From an uncultured bacterium (lineage in GTDB: Bacteria > Bacillota > Clostridia > Oscillospirales > Ruminococcaceae), in the NCBI GenBank assembly GCA_905215965.1, contig CAJMSD010000003.1, positions 124,001-188,000 on the forward strand: a DNA stretch of 64,000 nucleotides, read 5' to 3'. Numbering within the stretch: the stretch's first letter is position 1; each line of letters begins with the position of its first letter. Shown piece after piece: positions 53,501-61,546 of the stretch. The notes beneath the pieces are model-generated. The model was not told the DNA's origin, searched no databases, and worked only from the letters and a program-made list of their open reading frames with translations. Made by a program: the position numbers and the translations under genes.

Positions 53501-55097
53501 AACATCAATAACTATTCATGACGGTGTAACAAGCATTGACAGTTGTGCATTCGAAGATTGCACGTCATTAACCTCAATCACAATTCCTGAAAGTGTAAAA
53601 AGCACAGGTACATCTGTGTTCTATGGCTGCACTTCATTAACATCAATCACAATTCCTGACAGTGTAACCGAAATTAGCGTTGGTATGTTCTCTGGCTGCA
53701 CTTCATTAACCTCAATCACAATTCCCGACAACGTTACAAGTATTGGTGATAGTGCGTTCAGTGGCTGCTCAGACTTAACATCTATAACTATTCCGAAGAG
53801 CGTTACAAGTATCGGTGATGAGGCATTCTACGATTGCAATGCTTTGACCTCAGTCTCGCTCCCTGACAGCGTTACAAGTATCGGTAATGAGGCATTCTAC
53901 AGTTGCAATGCTTTGACCTCAGTCTCGCTCCCTGACAGCGTAACAAAAATTGGTAATTATACGTTTGAATACTGCACGTCATTAACATCAATCACAATTC
54001 CCAACAGCGTAACAAAAATTGGTAATGATACGTTTAATTTCTGCACGTCATTAACATCAATCACAATTCCCAACAGCGTAACAGAAATTGGTGGGAATGC
54101 GTTCTCAAATTGCACTTCATTAACTTCAATCACAATTCCCGACAGCGTAACAGAAATTGGTTGGAGTGCGTTCTCCGATTGCACTTCATTGACTGATCTA
54201 TATTATGCCGGTACAGAAGAACAGTGGAATGAAATAGCTATACTCTCCGGTAACTCATGCCTTACCGATGCAACAATACACTACAACAGCACAGCCGCAA
54301 CGCTCTCGCTTCCCTCTCCGACAATAAATTCAGCCGAGGAAGCCGCGCCTTTGACAGAAGCCTTCACCGGCCTCCTTCCAAACGAAACATATAACTTCTA
54401 TGTCATGAAGTCGAGAAGCGCGAAAGAACCGTTTGCAGGGGAAAATCTCCTCTACATAACGCAGGCTGTCTCCGACGAAAACGGCGGACTTACCGTATCT
54501 TACATACCGAAAGAGACATTTGAAACAGCCGATATTTTCGTGGCAGGTCTGAGCCGAACGGATATTTCGTCTGCCGAGGTAAGCGTCCCGGAAACCGTGT
54601 ACACGGGTGAGGAAATCATCGTAAAGCCGACGGTTAAACTCAGCGGAGAAGCCCTTACGGTCGGCATCGACTACACCATTGAGAGCGGATATCTTGTGAC
54701 AAAGCCGGGCGAATATACTATTACAATAAGCGGTACAGGCGATTACACAGGCAGCAGGGATGTGACGTTCAATGTAGTCTGCAAGCACAATTATGACGGT
54801 AAGAACTGCACGATCTGCGGCGCGGAGAATCCGAATTATGTTGAAGCTCCCGATATACTTCTCGGCGATGTGGACAACGACGGAGCAGTAAACGCATCCG
54901 ACGCATCGAGAGTGCTTGCCGAATACGCAATTATCGCAACGGGAGATACTCCCACATTCACCGAGCTCCAGAAGAAAGCGGCGGACGTGAACTGCGACAA
55001 CGCGATCGACGCCACCGACGCTTCGTCAATACTCGGATACTATGCATTCATCGCTACAGGCGGAAGCGGCGCTATTGAAGAATATCTGAAAGGTTAA
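50595..55097 (+). CDS. LRR surface protein with beta-rich domain and C-terminal dockerin
   Basis: 1500 residues, TGGAGG upstream. Signal peptide to about residue 27; an N-terminal part of unknown fold; a beta-rich region at about 315-570 of alternating aromatic/hydrophobic strands (FSFKFAEGK, SLKWSLFSKEAKLGDLYFSV) recalling a region of the 2775-residue protein; a Thr linker of about 18 residues near 658-676; LRR_5 repeats at about 680-1215 with nearly identical ~69-base units; an Ig-like tail; and a type I dockerin at about 1421-1495 (LGDVDNDGAVNASDASRVLA). Secreted and scaffold-attached; likely adhesion or ligand binding. Monocistronic. Confidence 0.88.
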   Translation: MKRLLSILLATVITCTSLGGAIPSSAQEPPLDAPTIDSEISVAGTNSFGSLLSSELDSEITEQEENNGCNVFSAEVTDNEVTVDFETISDCTLLAAIYDESEEALIATGTAPVTKEETEKTVAIDIDEMPQYFYLKVYLVDETTMRPMCSVYESPNYTQEMQEFFAMTVDDFESDRILNFDEDETNNFAVYGDSAIIVQSDETQNTIVSADIDNEKYVIGNADSTVTSLLAGDIFAVEQPSGDNLIIKVGEISVDGTTVSITGEEAEMEEVFDYVKIDTTSGTENAEFDNSNLTDGVTYEGRTSQTMPLPSPMKTESGSESAEASLKFSFKFAEGKTDDETAKASLSGSVGLSTEATLKYYISLKRQYVEVKVNNTFNFSVAFSFSMQKEFKLGTLDIYFCPGVYVSVVPKVVFEFELTASVSFTVTKTDGFSVEHTKKGFKKENLGKKPVMSISLKVEGTLSVGVAVEANICIIHKKIFKAGFEAFAKLELSISETTPVSYLGTFPDSKHTCNVCLAGEISVKTGLSFSVTFLNSKKLSLKWSLFSKEAKLGDLYFSVDHMKGDLTTCPYYSYRTDFEIYNSKGELVEDAELTIRDFYANGNINNINGTKNIYLIGGREYCVTATAGGETAKLIFDVKKSPQLITIYLEPSDEAPVTTATAVTTVTTTTTTTTTTTDPEVTIDGITYYCYEDHAEVVDCSQDVENAVILSEVNGLPVTVINQYCYLWFFHGNQNLKTAYIPDSVSKIGSIAFTGCSNLTEIIVDDNNLNYCSVDGVLFNKDKTILLAYPAGKSANEYTVPDSVEIIESNAFCYCDYLSNVIIPDSVRVIGNFIFRGCANLNNIVIPDSVTKTGSGVFDSCDSLTNVKLSENVTDYYNFYDDEYAYAYDGIFPGYFCNCTMLNNITIPKSAENIEYMFLGCTSLTSIEIPDSVTEIGSAFFGCTSLTSITIPDSVTSIGDSAFSGCTSLTSITIHDGVTSIDSCAFEDCTSLTSITIPESVKSTGTSVFYGCTSLTSITIPDSVTEISVGMFSGCTSLTSITIPDNVTSIGDSAFSGCSDLTSITIPKSVTSIGDEAFYDCNALTSVSLPDSVTSIGNEAFYSCNALTSVSLPDSVTKIGNYTFEYCTSLTSITIPNSVTKIGNDTFNFCTSLTSITIPNSVTEIGGNAFSNCTSLTSITIPDSVTEIGWSAFSDCTSLTDLYYAGTEEQWNEIAILSGNSCLTDATIHYNSTAATLSLPSPTINSAEEAAPLTEAFTGLLPNETYNFYVMKSRSAKEPFAGENLLYITQAVSDENGGLTVSYIPKETFETADIFVAGLSRTDISSAEVSVPETVYTGEEIIVKPTVKLSGEALTVGIDYTIESGYLVTKPGEYTITISGTGDYTGSRDVTFNVVCKHNYDGKNCTICGAENPNYVEAPDILLGDVDNDGAVNASDASRVLAEYAIIATGDTPTFTELQKKAADVNCDNAIDATDASSILGYYAFIATGGSGAIEEYLKG
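53360..54190 (+). repeat. intragenic ~69-base tandem repeats encoding LRRs
   Basis: About twelve consecutive units sharing TGCACTTCATTAACCTCAAT, then ACAATTCCCGACAGCGT and a variable stretch ending in GCGTTC. Units differ by few bases and two adjacent ones (about 53815-53940) are almost identical, unlike the more diverged repeats upstream in the same gene. Confidence 0.8.
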
Positions 55098-55105
55098 ATA
55101 TAATG

Positions 55106-55136
55106 AAACAAGGGACGTTTTACGTCCCTTGTTTTA
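55106..55136 (+). terminator. intrinsic terminator
   Basis: Perfect AAACAAGGGACGT/ACGTCCCTTGTTT stem with TTTT. Confidence 0.85.
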
Positions 55137-55258
55137 TGCAAAAACTACTCAATTGTGTAGTTTAATCCACGAAAAACACATGATATAATATAAATATAAA
55201 TTTATGCACAAAAGTGCTAAAATGGGATCAATATAAATATACAGAAAGGAAGTTTTTT

Positions 55259-58093
55259 ATGAAAAAAGTCAAAAAAATACTATCGCTGCTTTCATCGATC
55301 GCCCTCACTATGACCGCTTTTTCGAATTTCCCTGCGGTACAGTCATCGGTAGATGCAGCCGGTTCTTTTGACGGTGCGATGCTTGCACAGTCATCGCTTA
55401 TCTACAATAACGATCTGGCAAAGGTATGTGCTGAATTCAGTCATACTGCCGAAAATGAAAGTGAGACGAACATTCTTAAATTATACAAGCAATACGGATT
55501 CAGTACGTATGAAGCTTACAATTACGGCGATAACTCGTCTTATGCTTTTTCTTTCGGTTACAGCGATGTTGAGGTAAACGGCGTGGAAACCCCTGTAATT
55601 CTCGTAACGGCACGAGGCTCTGTTACGACCGAGGAACTGATAAACGATTACGTACAGGAGTCCAATTTAGCCGACCTTGCCAATTACATGGGATTCTACG
55701 ACTCGACGAGTTCTTTTTTCAGCTACTCCGTTTACACGCATATACGTTCTTTTGAACTTAATATTCAGAGCAAGCTCATGGACTTCATCGAAAACGAATG
55801 CCCCAACTTCTACACAAACGAGAACAGCAAGCTCATAATAACTGGACACAGTCTCGGCGGAGCTGCCGCAAATCTGACTGCCGCGTCTTATGAAGTCGTT
55901 CCCGATTACGAGACCGAGGGCGTTGAACAGGACAATCTGTATGCCTATACCTTCGGTGCTATAAAAGTAAAAACCGAAGGTAAATCGCAAACCGTTACAG
56001 GTTTCGAAAACATTCACAATATCTATAATTTCTACGATTCGTTCGGACCCAACGGACAGTTTCAGGCTCTTGGAGTAAGCGACCCCTCTTGTCTCTTCGG
56101 TCATATAGACAATGTTGCAAATACGGGAGTAGAAGGACAGGCTACAGCAGGCCATAATATGGAAGCTTACAAGGCTGCCCTTGAACAGAACGGAGATATC
56201 TGTACTCTTGGATATTCGGCAGGTCTGGAATTTACCGAGTACGGCGACTATGCTGTTGTAAGCGATTGTGATGAAGAAGCTTACGGGGTTATCATTCCCG
56301 ATACATATAACGGTCTTCCCGTGACGGAAATTTCGTTCAGCGCATTTGAGGACTGCACTCATCTTGCGAAAGTCAAGATTCCCAATTCGGTCACTGTCAT
56401 AGACAACAAGGCTTTCAAGAACTGCCATAATCTCAGCAAGATAGATTTTCCTCCCAACCTTGAAACTATCGGCAATGAAGCTTTCTACAACTGCTCGCTG
56501 GAGGTCCTCGACATTCCCGACACAGTGAAGAAAATCGGTAAATCCGCATTCTACAACAACAATTACCTCACGGAAGTCAAGCTGCCGAAAAGCCTGAAAA
56601 CTATCGACGAGGGAGTATTCAAAAATTGCGGTCATATCGAGAAATTCGAGATTCCCGAGGGCGTTACTGCCATAAAAGCCAACGCTTTTGAATCCATGTC
56701 GATAGGCGAACTTATCCTGCCGTCCACCCTTACGACTATCGGCGAATCCGCATTTGAGGACAGCCGTATAACGAACCTCACCATTCCGCCGTCGGTAAAC
56801 AAAATCGACGCGTACGCTTTTTACGACGCTTATATATTCTATCTTAACATTACGGACTTCGCAGCATGGTGCGCAATCGAGTTTGAGAACTGGCAATCAA
56901 ATCCCCTGAGCTACTCCGGAAAGGTGCTCTACAACAAAAAGACCTTTTCAAGCCTTGAACTTCCCGACGGCATTCAGAAGATATCACAATATGCCTTCGT
57001 TGAATTTGACCAACTGACGGGCGTTTCCATTCCCGATTCTGTTCAGGAAATCGGAGACTGCGCATTTAACGCCTGCGCTTCGCTGACGGACGTTATTGTC
57101 GGAAACGGCATAAAGACCATAGGTGAAGCTGCATTCTGCAACTGCCAAAATCTTAAAGCCATAAGTATCGGAAACGGTGTTGCGGATGTAAAAGACAACG
57201 CTTTTGCAGGCTGCGAATCATTAACTTACGTTACACTGCCCGACGGTCTCGAAACTCTTGGAGAAGGCGTTTTTAACGACTGCTACGACCTTATCGGCGT
57301 TGATCTCGGAAACAAAATAACCACTATTCCCGATCGTACTTTCTATTACTGCGAATCGTTGGAGGCTATCGAGATTCCCGATACCGTCGAAAAGATAAAT
57401 AGCGAAGCTTTTTCTTACTGCACTTCTCTTAAAACTGTTATCATCAGTGACTCGGTTTACGCAATGACCGGCTGCGGAATCGGCTATCCCTCGGACAAGC
57501 GCAATGAAAATCTTACCATTTACGGATATAAAAATTCGACTGCCGAGGAATATGCTACCGACTACTCCATTGCATTCAAGGTAATTGCAGAAAAGCCCGA
57601 GATAACTGTTCCGATCGTGCCTGTGGATATAAACAGACCTGATGAACCGGCAACGACAACTGTTACTACTCAGGTTTCGGGAATTACTACCAATACATCG
57701 GCGGCAACTACTACTTCCAACAAGGTTTCGGGAAGCGCTACCAATACGGCGGCAACTACTACTTCTAACAAGGTTTCGGGAAGCGCTACCAATACGGCAG
57801 CAACTACTACTTCCAATAGAGTTACAGAAGCCACTGTCGAAACTACTACTGAAACAGCTTCAGGCGGTAATATTAACTGGGGCGACGCAGATCTCAGCGG
57901 AAAGGTAGATATCGACGACGTTGTCAAAATACTATGCTACAGCGCGGACAGCACGGCATTCCCCATGGAAGCGGCAGGAAGAAAAAATTCAGACGTTTAC
58001 CAGAACGGTGACGGGGTCAGCGTAAACGATGCAGTTTCGATTCAAAAGTATCTTTCACAGCAGATAGATTCGCTTCCGGAATCTTATGCTTAA
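55259..58093 (+). CDS. lipase (class 3-like) - LRR - dockerin fusion
   Basis: 944 residues from ATG 55259 (GAAAGGAAG upstream). Signal peptide to about 33; an alpha/beta-hydrolase resembling class 3 lipases at about 40-310 with nucleophile elbow ITGHSLGGAAANLTAAS (Ser near 197), candidate Asp in NFYDSFGPNGQF and His in AGHNMEAY; BspA-type LRRs at about 350-775; a Thr/Ser linker with 16-residue repeats (TTTSNKVSGSATNTAA) at about 800-855; and a dockerin-like end (GDADLSGKVDIDDVVKILCY, NGDGVSVNDAVSIQKYL). The enzyme is thus predicted to be a cellulosome-tethered esterase/lipase with a protein-binding LRR. Substrate unknown. Confidence 0.85.
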   Translation: MKKVKKILSLLSSIALTMTAFSNFPAVQSSVDAAGSFDGAMLAQSSLIYNNDLAKVCAEFSHTAENESETNILKLYKQYGFSTYEAYNYGDNSSYAFSFGYSDVEVNGVETPVILVTARGSVTTEELINDYVQESNLADLANYMGFYDSTSSFFSYSVYTHIRSFELNIQSKLMDFIENECPNFYTNENSKLIITGHSLGGAAANLTAASYEVVPDYETEGVEQDNLYAYTFGAIKVKTEGKSQTVTGFENIHNIYNFYDSFGPNGQFQALGVSDPSCLFGHIDNVANTGVEGQATAGHNMEAYKAALEQNGDICTLGYSAGLEFTEYGDYAVVSDCDEEAYGVIIPDTYNGLPVTEISFSAFEDCTHLAKVKIPNSVTVIDNKAFKNCHNLSKIDFPPNLETIGNEAFYNCSLEVLDIPDTVKKIGKSAFYNNNYLTEVKLPKSLKTIDEGVFKNCGHIEKFEIPEGVTAIKANAFESMSIGELILPSTLTTIGESAFEDSRITNLTIPPSVNKIDAYAFYDAYIFYLNITDFAAWCAIEFENWQSNPLSYSGKVLYNKKTFSSLELPDGIQKISQYAFVEFDQLTGVSIPDSVQEIGDCAFNACASLTDVIVGNGIKTIGEAAFCNCQNLKAISIGNGVADVKDNAFAGCESLTYVTLPDGLETLGEGVFNDCYDLIGVDLGNKITTIPDRTFYYCESLEAIEIPDTVEKINSEAFSYCTSLKTVIISDSVYAMTGCGIGYPSDKRNENLTIYGYKNSTAEEYATDYSIAFKVIAEKPEITVPIVPVDINRPDEPATTTVTTQVSGITTNTSAATTTSNKVSGSATNTAATTTSNKVSGSATNTAATTTSNRVTEATVETTTETASGGNINWGDADLSGKVDIDDVVKILCYSADSTAFPMEAAGRKNSDVYQNGDGVSVNDAVSIQKYLSQQIDSLPESYA
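57671..57822 (+). repeat. 48-base tandem repeats in the linker
   Basis: Three units, the last two nearly identical, built around CAAGGTTTCGGGAAGCGCTA and ACTACTACTTCCAA, encoding TTTSNKVSGSATNTAA. Confidence 0.85.
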
Positions 58094-58154
58094 ATATTAC
58101 AAAAGCGACAGGAATTATCCCCTGCCGTTTATTTTTTCTCCGCATAAACATAAC

Positions 58155-58185
58155 CGCCCGGCAGGGAAAACCTGCCGAGCGATTT
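58155..58185 (+). terminator. intrinsic terminator
   Basis: CGCCCGGCAGG-GAAAA-CCTGCCGAGCG hairpin followed by ATTTTATTTT. Confidence 0.7.
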
Positions 58186-58189
58186 TATT

Positions 58190-58813
58190 TTAGTATTTTG
58201 GCAGTATCAGACGCTTTTCGACCACGTCTGCAACGAGCTGCAGCGTATTGTTATATCCGGACTTTGCCATTATATTCTTTATGTGGAACTTGACCGTATT
58301 CTCCGTTATAAACAGCTGCTTTGCTATCTCGCTGTACTTATGCCCCTGTGCCAGCTCGCGTATGACTTCAAGCTCGCGGGTGGTGAAGTCCGTGCTGACC
58401 GTCTTGCCTATCTTTATGACCGGAGTTTCTTCGGGGAATATCGATTCCCCGTCCATTGTCCTCTGGCACACCTCAATGAGACCGATATTGCCGTACTCCT
58501 TGTACCAGAAGCTCTCACAGCCGCTTTCTCTCGCCTTTTGGATGAACGAATACTCCGGCATAGACGTCATGAGAATTATCTTTATCTTCGGATAGCGCTG
58601 CTTGATGCGTTTAGCCGCCTTTAGACCTGATTCATCGTCCGCAGTGCAGATATCCATAAGGACAAGGTCTATATTTCCGCGCATACAGACTATCTCAGCA
58701 TTTGCGGCATTCTCAATAGTCGTTACGACATTGTATTCCTTCGAATCAGAAAGCTGCCGCACAATAGATTCACTCGTTATCTTGGAATCCTCTACTATAA
58801 GTACATTTATCAT
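58190..58813 (-). CDS. NarL/LuxR-type response regulator
   Basis: 207 residues. Receiver domain at 1-120 with the acidic pocket after VLIVED, phospho-acceptor Asp in DLVLMDICTADDESG and conserved Lys in FWYKEYG; C-terminal LuxR helix-turn-helix at about 140-200 (TTRELEVIRELAQGHKYSEI, ENTVKFHIKNIM). Its start overlaps the histidine-kinase stop by four bases, so the two are translationally coupled partners. Confidence 0.95.
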   Translation of the reverse strand: MINVLIVEDSKITSESIVRQLSDSKEYNVVTTIENAANAEIVCMRGNIDLVLMDICTADDESGLKAAKRIKQRYPKIKIILMTSMPEYSFIQKARESGCESFWYKEYGNIGLIEVCQRTMDGESIFPEETPVIKIGKTVSTDFTTRELEVIRELAQGHKYSEIAKQLFITENTVKFHIKNIMAKSGYNNTLQLVADVVEKRLILPKY

Positions 58814-59838
58814 ATATTATCCTCCTTTTTTGATGCAGGCAGATCTACAACCATAGTCACATTTTGCCCATATTTATAATCAAGCTCTGCGCCGTGCCAC
58901 TCAAGCGAACGCCTCAGTGAACTCAATCCTCCGCTCTCTACTATGTGTGTCACATCGGAACTGCCGTTGCTTGAGATCAGTACATGATAACTTTTTTCTC
59001 TGCGCTGTATATCAACGGTCAGTTTGGTTGCACCGGCATACCGCACAGCATTTGTCAGTGCCTCGCGTATTGCGGAATACATCAACAGAAGCGTACGCTT
59101 TTCCTTAGGCTGCTCGCCGATAAATTTGATACTGCAGCCTACAAGGTCAGCAACTCTCAGCAGCTCTGCCTCCGATGAATTATTTTGCTCATTCAGCGGT
59201 ACGTTCATCATATCGCGTATCGCTTCCTTCCATCCCATAAGCAGTTCATTGTATGCTTCTGTGCTCAGATTGTCAGCGACATCTATCGCCTTTTTCGTTG
59301 CGACAAGGCAGCGGCCGAGATCATCATGAATGCGCATCTTTGTTGTAAGCAGCTCTCTGTCGTGATTTATCTGCACAATATTCGCAAGCAGCGCCTCCTG
59401 CCTTTTGCGCATCTCTGCAAGCCGAATATTGTTTTTGTAAAGCTCCTCGCTTTTCTTGTAGAGCCGAGTTATTTCCGACGCTTCTATCTGCACCGTGCTT
59501 ATACTATCATTCGTCAGCAGCTGCCTTCGGAACTGCCACACCTTGCCGTCTGGATAGATAAAAATTACGCTCTCCTTGTTGCTGCGGAAGAAGTCGGTTT
59601 TCAGCCACGGCTCATTAGACCTCACGCAGCCGTTATGCTCTCTGACAGACAGTATTTCCTGCCACGTCAGATTCGCTTCGATCACGGTATGCCCGGTCAG
59701 CATCTCGACGAGGTTGTTCATCTTTTGATTTACAAGTATAGGCTTGCCGCTCAATGCTGCAAAGCAAAGTCCACTGGGATAGGAGTCTATAGCTTCTTTT
59801 ATTGAGCGTGCAACGCTCAGCTTTTTAACATTCTTCAT
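58810..59838 (-). CDS. soluble HisKA_3-like sensor kinase
   Basis: 342 residues, no membrane helix. A PAS-like N terminus at about 15-115 (SYPSGLCFAALSGKPILVNQ), a coiled coil, then a phospho-acceptor-like segment KMRIHDDLGRCLVATKKAI (His near 168) resembling the NarX/DesK class, and a HATPase domain with N-box REALTNAVRYAGATKL and G-box GGLSSLRRSLEWHGA. Overlaps by four bases both the response regulator and the upstream membrane sensor gene, so input probably comes from that sensor. Confidence 0.88.
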   Translation of the reverse strand: MKNVKKLSVARSIKEAIDSYPSGLCFAALSGKPILVNQKMNNLVEMLTGHTVIEANLTWQEILSVREHNGCVRSNEPWLKTDFFRSNKESVIFIYPDGKVWQFRRQLLTNDSISTVQIEASEITRLYKKSEELYKNNIRLAEMRKRQEALLANIVQINHDRELLTTKMRIHDDLGRCLVATKKAIDVADNLSTEAYNELLMGWKEAIRDMMNVPLNEQNNSSEAELLRVADLVGCSIKFIGEQPKEKRTLLLMYSAIREALTNAVRYAGATKLTVDIQRREKSYHVLISSNGSSDVTHIVESGGLSSLRRSLEWHGAELDYKYGQNVTMVVDLPASKKEDNI

Positions 59839-61412
59839 AGCTCTGTCATCGCGCCTTCCAAATCATTTTCGTCCTTTGTGCGGACATATAGCCTCACTTT
59901 ATCCTGCGCATAGATATCAAGCTGCGCGAGCTGTGTACTGTTCTTCTCTATCCTGTCATTAACGCTGTCAAAGATATACAGCGCATATTCCGCAGAGTAG
60001 ACGTCTACAGGCTCCCAAACGAGCTTTGAACGCACTCCGAACAGTTCAAGACTCATCACCATATCCGCAAGACTAAGCCGCAGCTCATCCATGCTGATAG
60101 TGCCGCTCTCAAGCTCTATAAGGCGCAGATTGCATCGACGTTTGACGTATGTACCAGCGAGACACAGTCTGCGCATCATTTCGCCCCTGTCAGTATCGTC
60201 AGAATTTTCAAGCAGCTTGGTCATATAGTCGAGATACCTGCCGACCTCGCCGGTGAGACGGTCGTATATCTGATTTTTTACGGTGACGCTCGTTTCCTCA
60301 GACTTTGCACGAAGCTCCTCATGGAGAAGCTCTCCCTCCAATTCAAGCTCTTCCGCGGTCTGATTGAGCTCGCTGATCACCGAATATATCTGTGTAAGAT
60401 CGCTCTGGTAGACAAGATATCCTCCGCTTATCGGGTGAAGATAGATCTCATGTCCTCTGCCGTCGGATATCATTGAACTGGCTTTCAGATCGCGCAGCTG
60501 ATTGCCCGTAAGCTCGTGCGCATATTTGGAGCGTATCTGCGTAACGCCCTGTTCGTCAACTATACTCATGCCGACAGTGGACTGCTCAAATACCATGCCG
60601 TACTGCGTATTGACAGGCACAAGTCCCAGTATTATACAGCTTTCCCATGACATAGCTTCAAGGAAGTAAAGCTTTGCCGTCAGCTCGATAAGCTCGTATT
60701 TAACTACGAATCCACTGAAGAAATACGGAAGAACTATCATCGGCATCGCTACCCCCAAGATCAGCGGCAAAGCCTTAAGGTAAAGCCGCTCACGAATCTG
60801 GCGTGTGCGCGAGTAAATAATAAGCATACGAAAAACTATGAGCGCCGTTGCAGAGAGGAGTACGAGGATTATGCCAAAATTAGCGTGGAAATAGAGATTC
60901 TCATCTTCGCTGGGAAGCACACGAAAAACAGCGTGGTGCATCTCGTTGGTTATCATGAGCAGGATAAGCGCGATATCCGGAATAAGCAGCAGATATAGCT
61001 TACACGGAAGCGTATAGCCATCGCCCCTGCCGAGACCAAATGCGGCATACATACCGAAAAGCGTCGTAAAGAGCAGCGGAAAAGCGATGAGATAACCGCT
61101 CACGCGCATGAGATGGACATTATCCTCCCAAAACGCTCCCTATATAAGCCTCACGATAAGCCAGAATATCATAACGTCTATCTCAATACGCAAAAACACG
61201 AGCATACTCTTCTGCGTGATGCGGCTTTTCAGCGAGTGCATCCACGCGCACATGAGAAATATTAAAATACCGTAAACGATAAACGGTCTGAAAGGATCGT
61301 TGGGAATATAGCGTGTGCTAATCTGACGATACAGCGAGACGATACACAACAGTAGAAATGCTGATGCGATATATGTAAATGTTCTTTTATTTTCTTTCAA
61401 AGCGCCCTCCAA
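59835..61412 (-). pseudogene. 7TM histidine-kinase-like membrane sensor interrupted by an in-frame amber codon
   Basis: From ATG 61412 the frame encodes MEGALKENKRTFTYIASAFL and two to three helices up to WLIVRLI, then TAG at 61140-61142, and continues in the same frame as GAFWEDNVHLMRVSGYLIAF to the stop at 59835. Together this is 525 codons, the length of sensors with an N-terminal 7-helix region, a PAS-like segment and a long coiled coil; no kinase domain is present. A CAG to TAG change would explain the lesion (families often have Q here). The downstream part (424 residues from ATG 61109) could still be made by reinitiation; GGGAGG lies 14 bases upstream of that ATG. Confidence 0.8.
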
Positions 61413-61508
61413 AATAGTTTTATATAAAATATCATATCATTATTATACCATATTTCATTTGAAAAAACAGCGTTCTTTAGTTTAATTGAAGCAATTCCAG
61501 AATAAGAA

Positions 61509-61535
61509 AATAAGGGACAGATAATTTCTGTCCCG
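61509..61535 (-). terminator. intrinsic terminator of the SGNH hydrolase gene
   Basis: On the minus strand GGGACAG-AAATTAT-CTGTCCC followed by TTATTTTCTT. Confidence 0.7.
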
Positions 61536-61546
61536 AAATATAAAAT

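Noticed and set aside
53360..54190. Regular ~69-base repeats as a CRISPR array
   Set aside because: They are in frame throughout, encode LRRs and have no conserved-repeat/unique-spacer alternation; no cas genes are nearby.
55667..56896. 409-codon minus-strand frame opposite the lipase-LRR gene
   Set aside because: It mirrors the LRR codon pattern of the real gene and has repeated low-quality sequence without start signals.
61140..61142. Amber codon decoded as pyrrolysine
   Set aside because: No pyl genes in the window, no reason for pyrrolysine in a sensor membrane helix, and a simple CAG to TAG change explains it.
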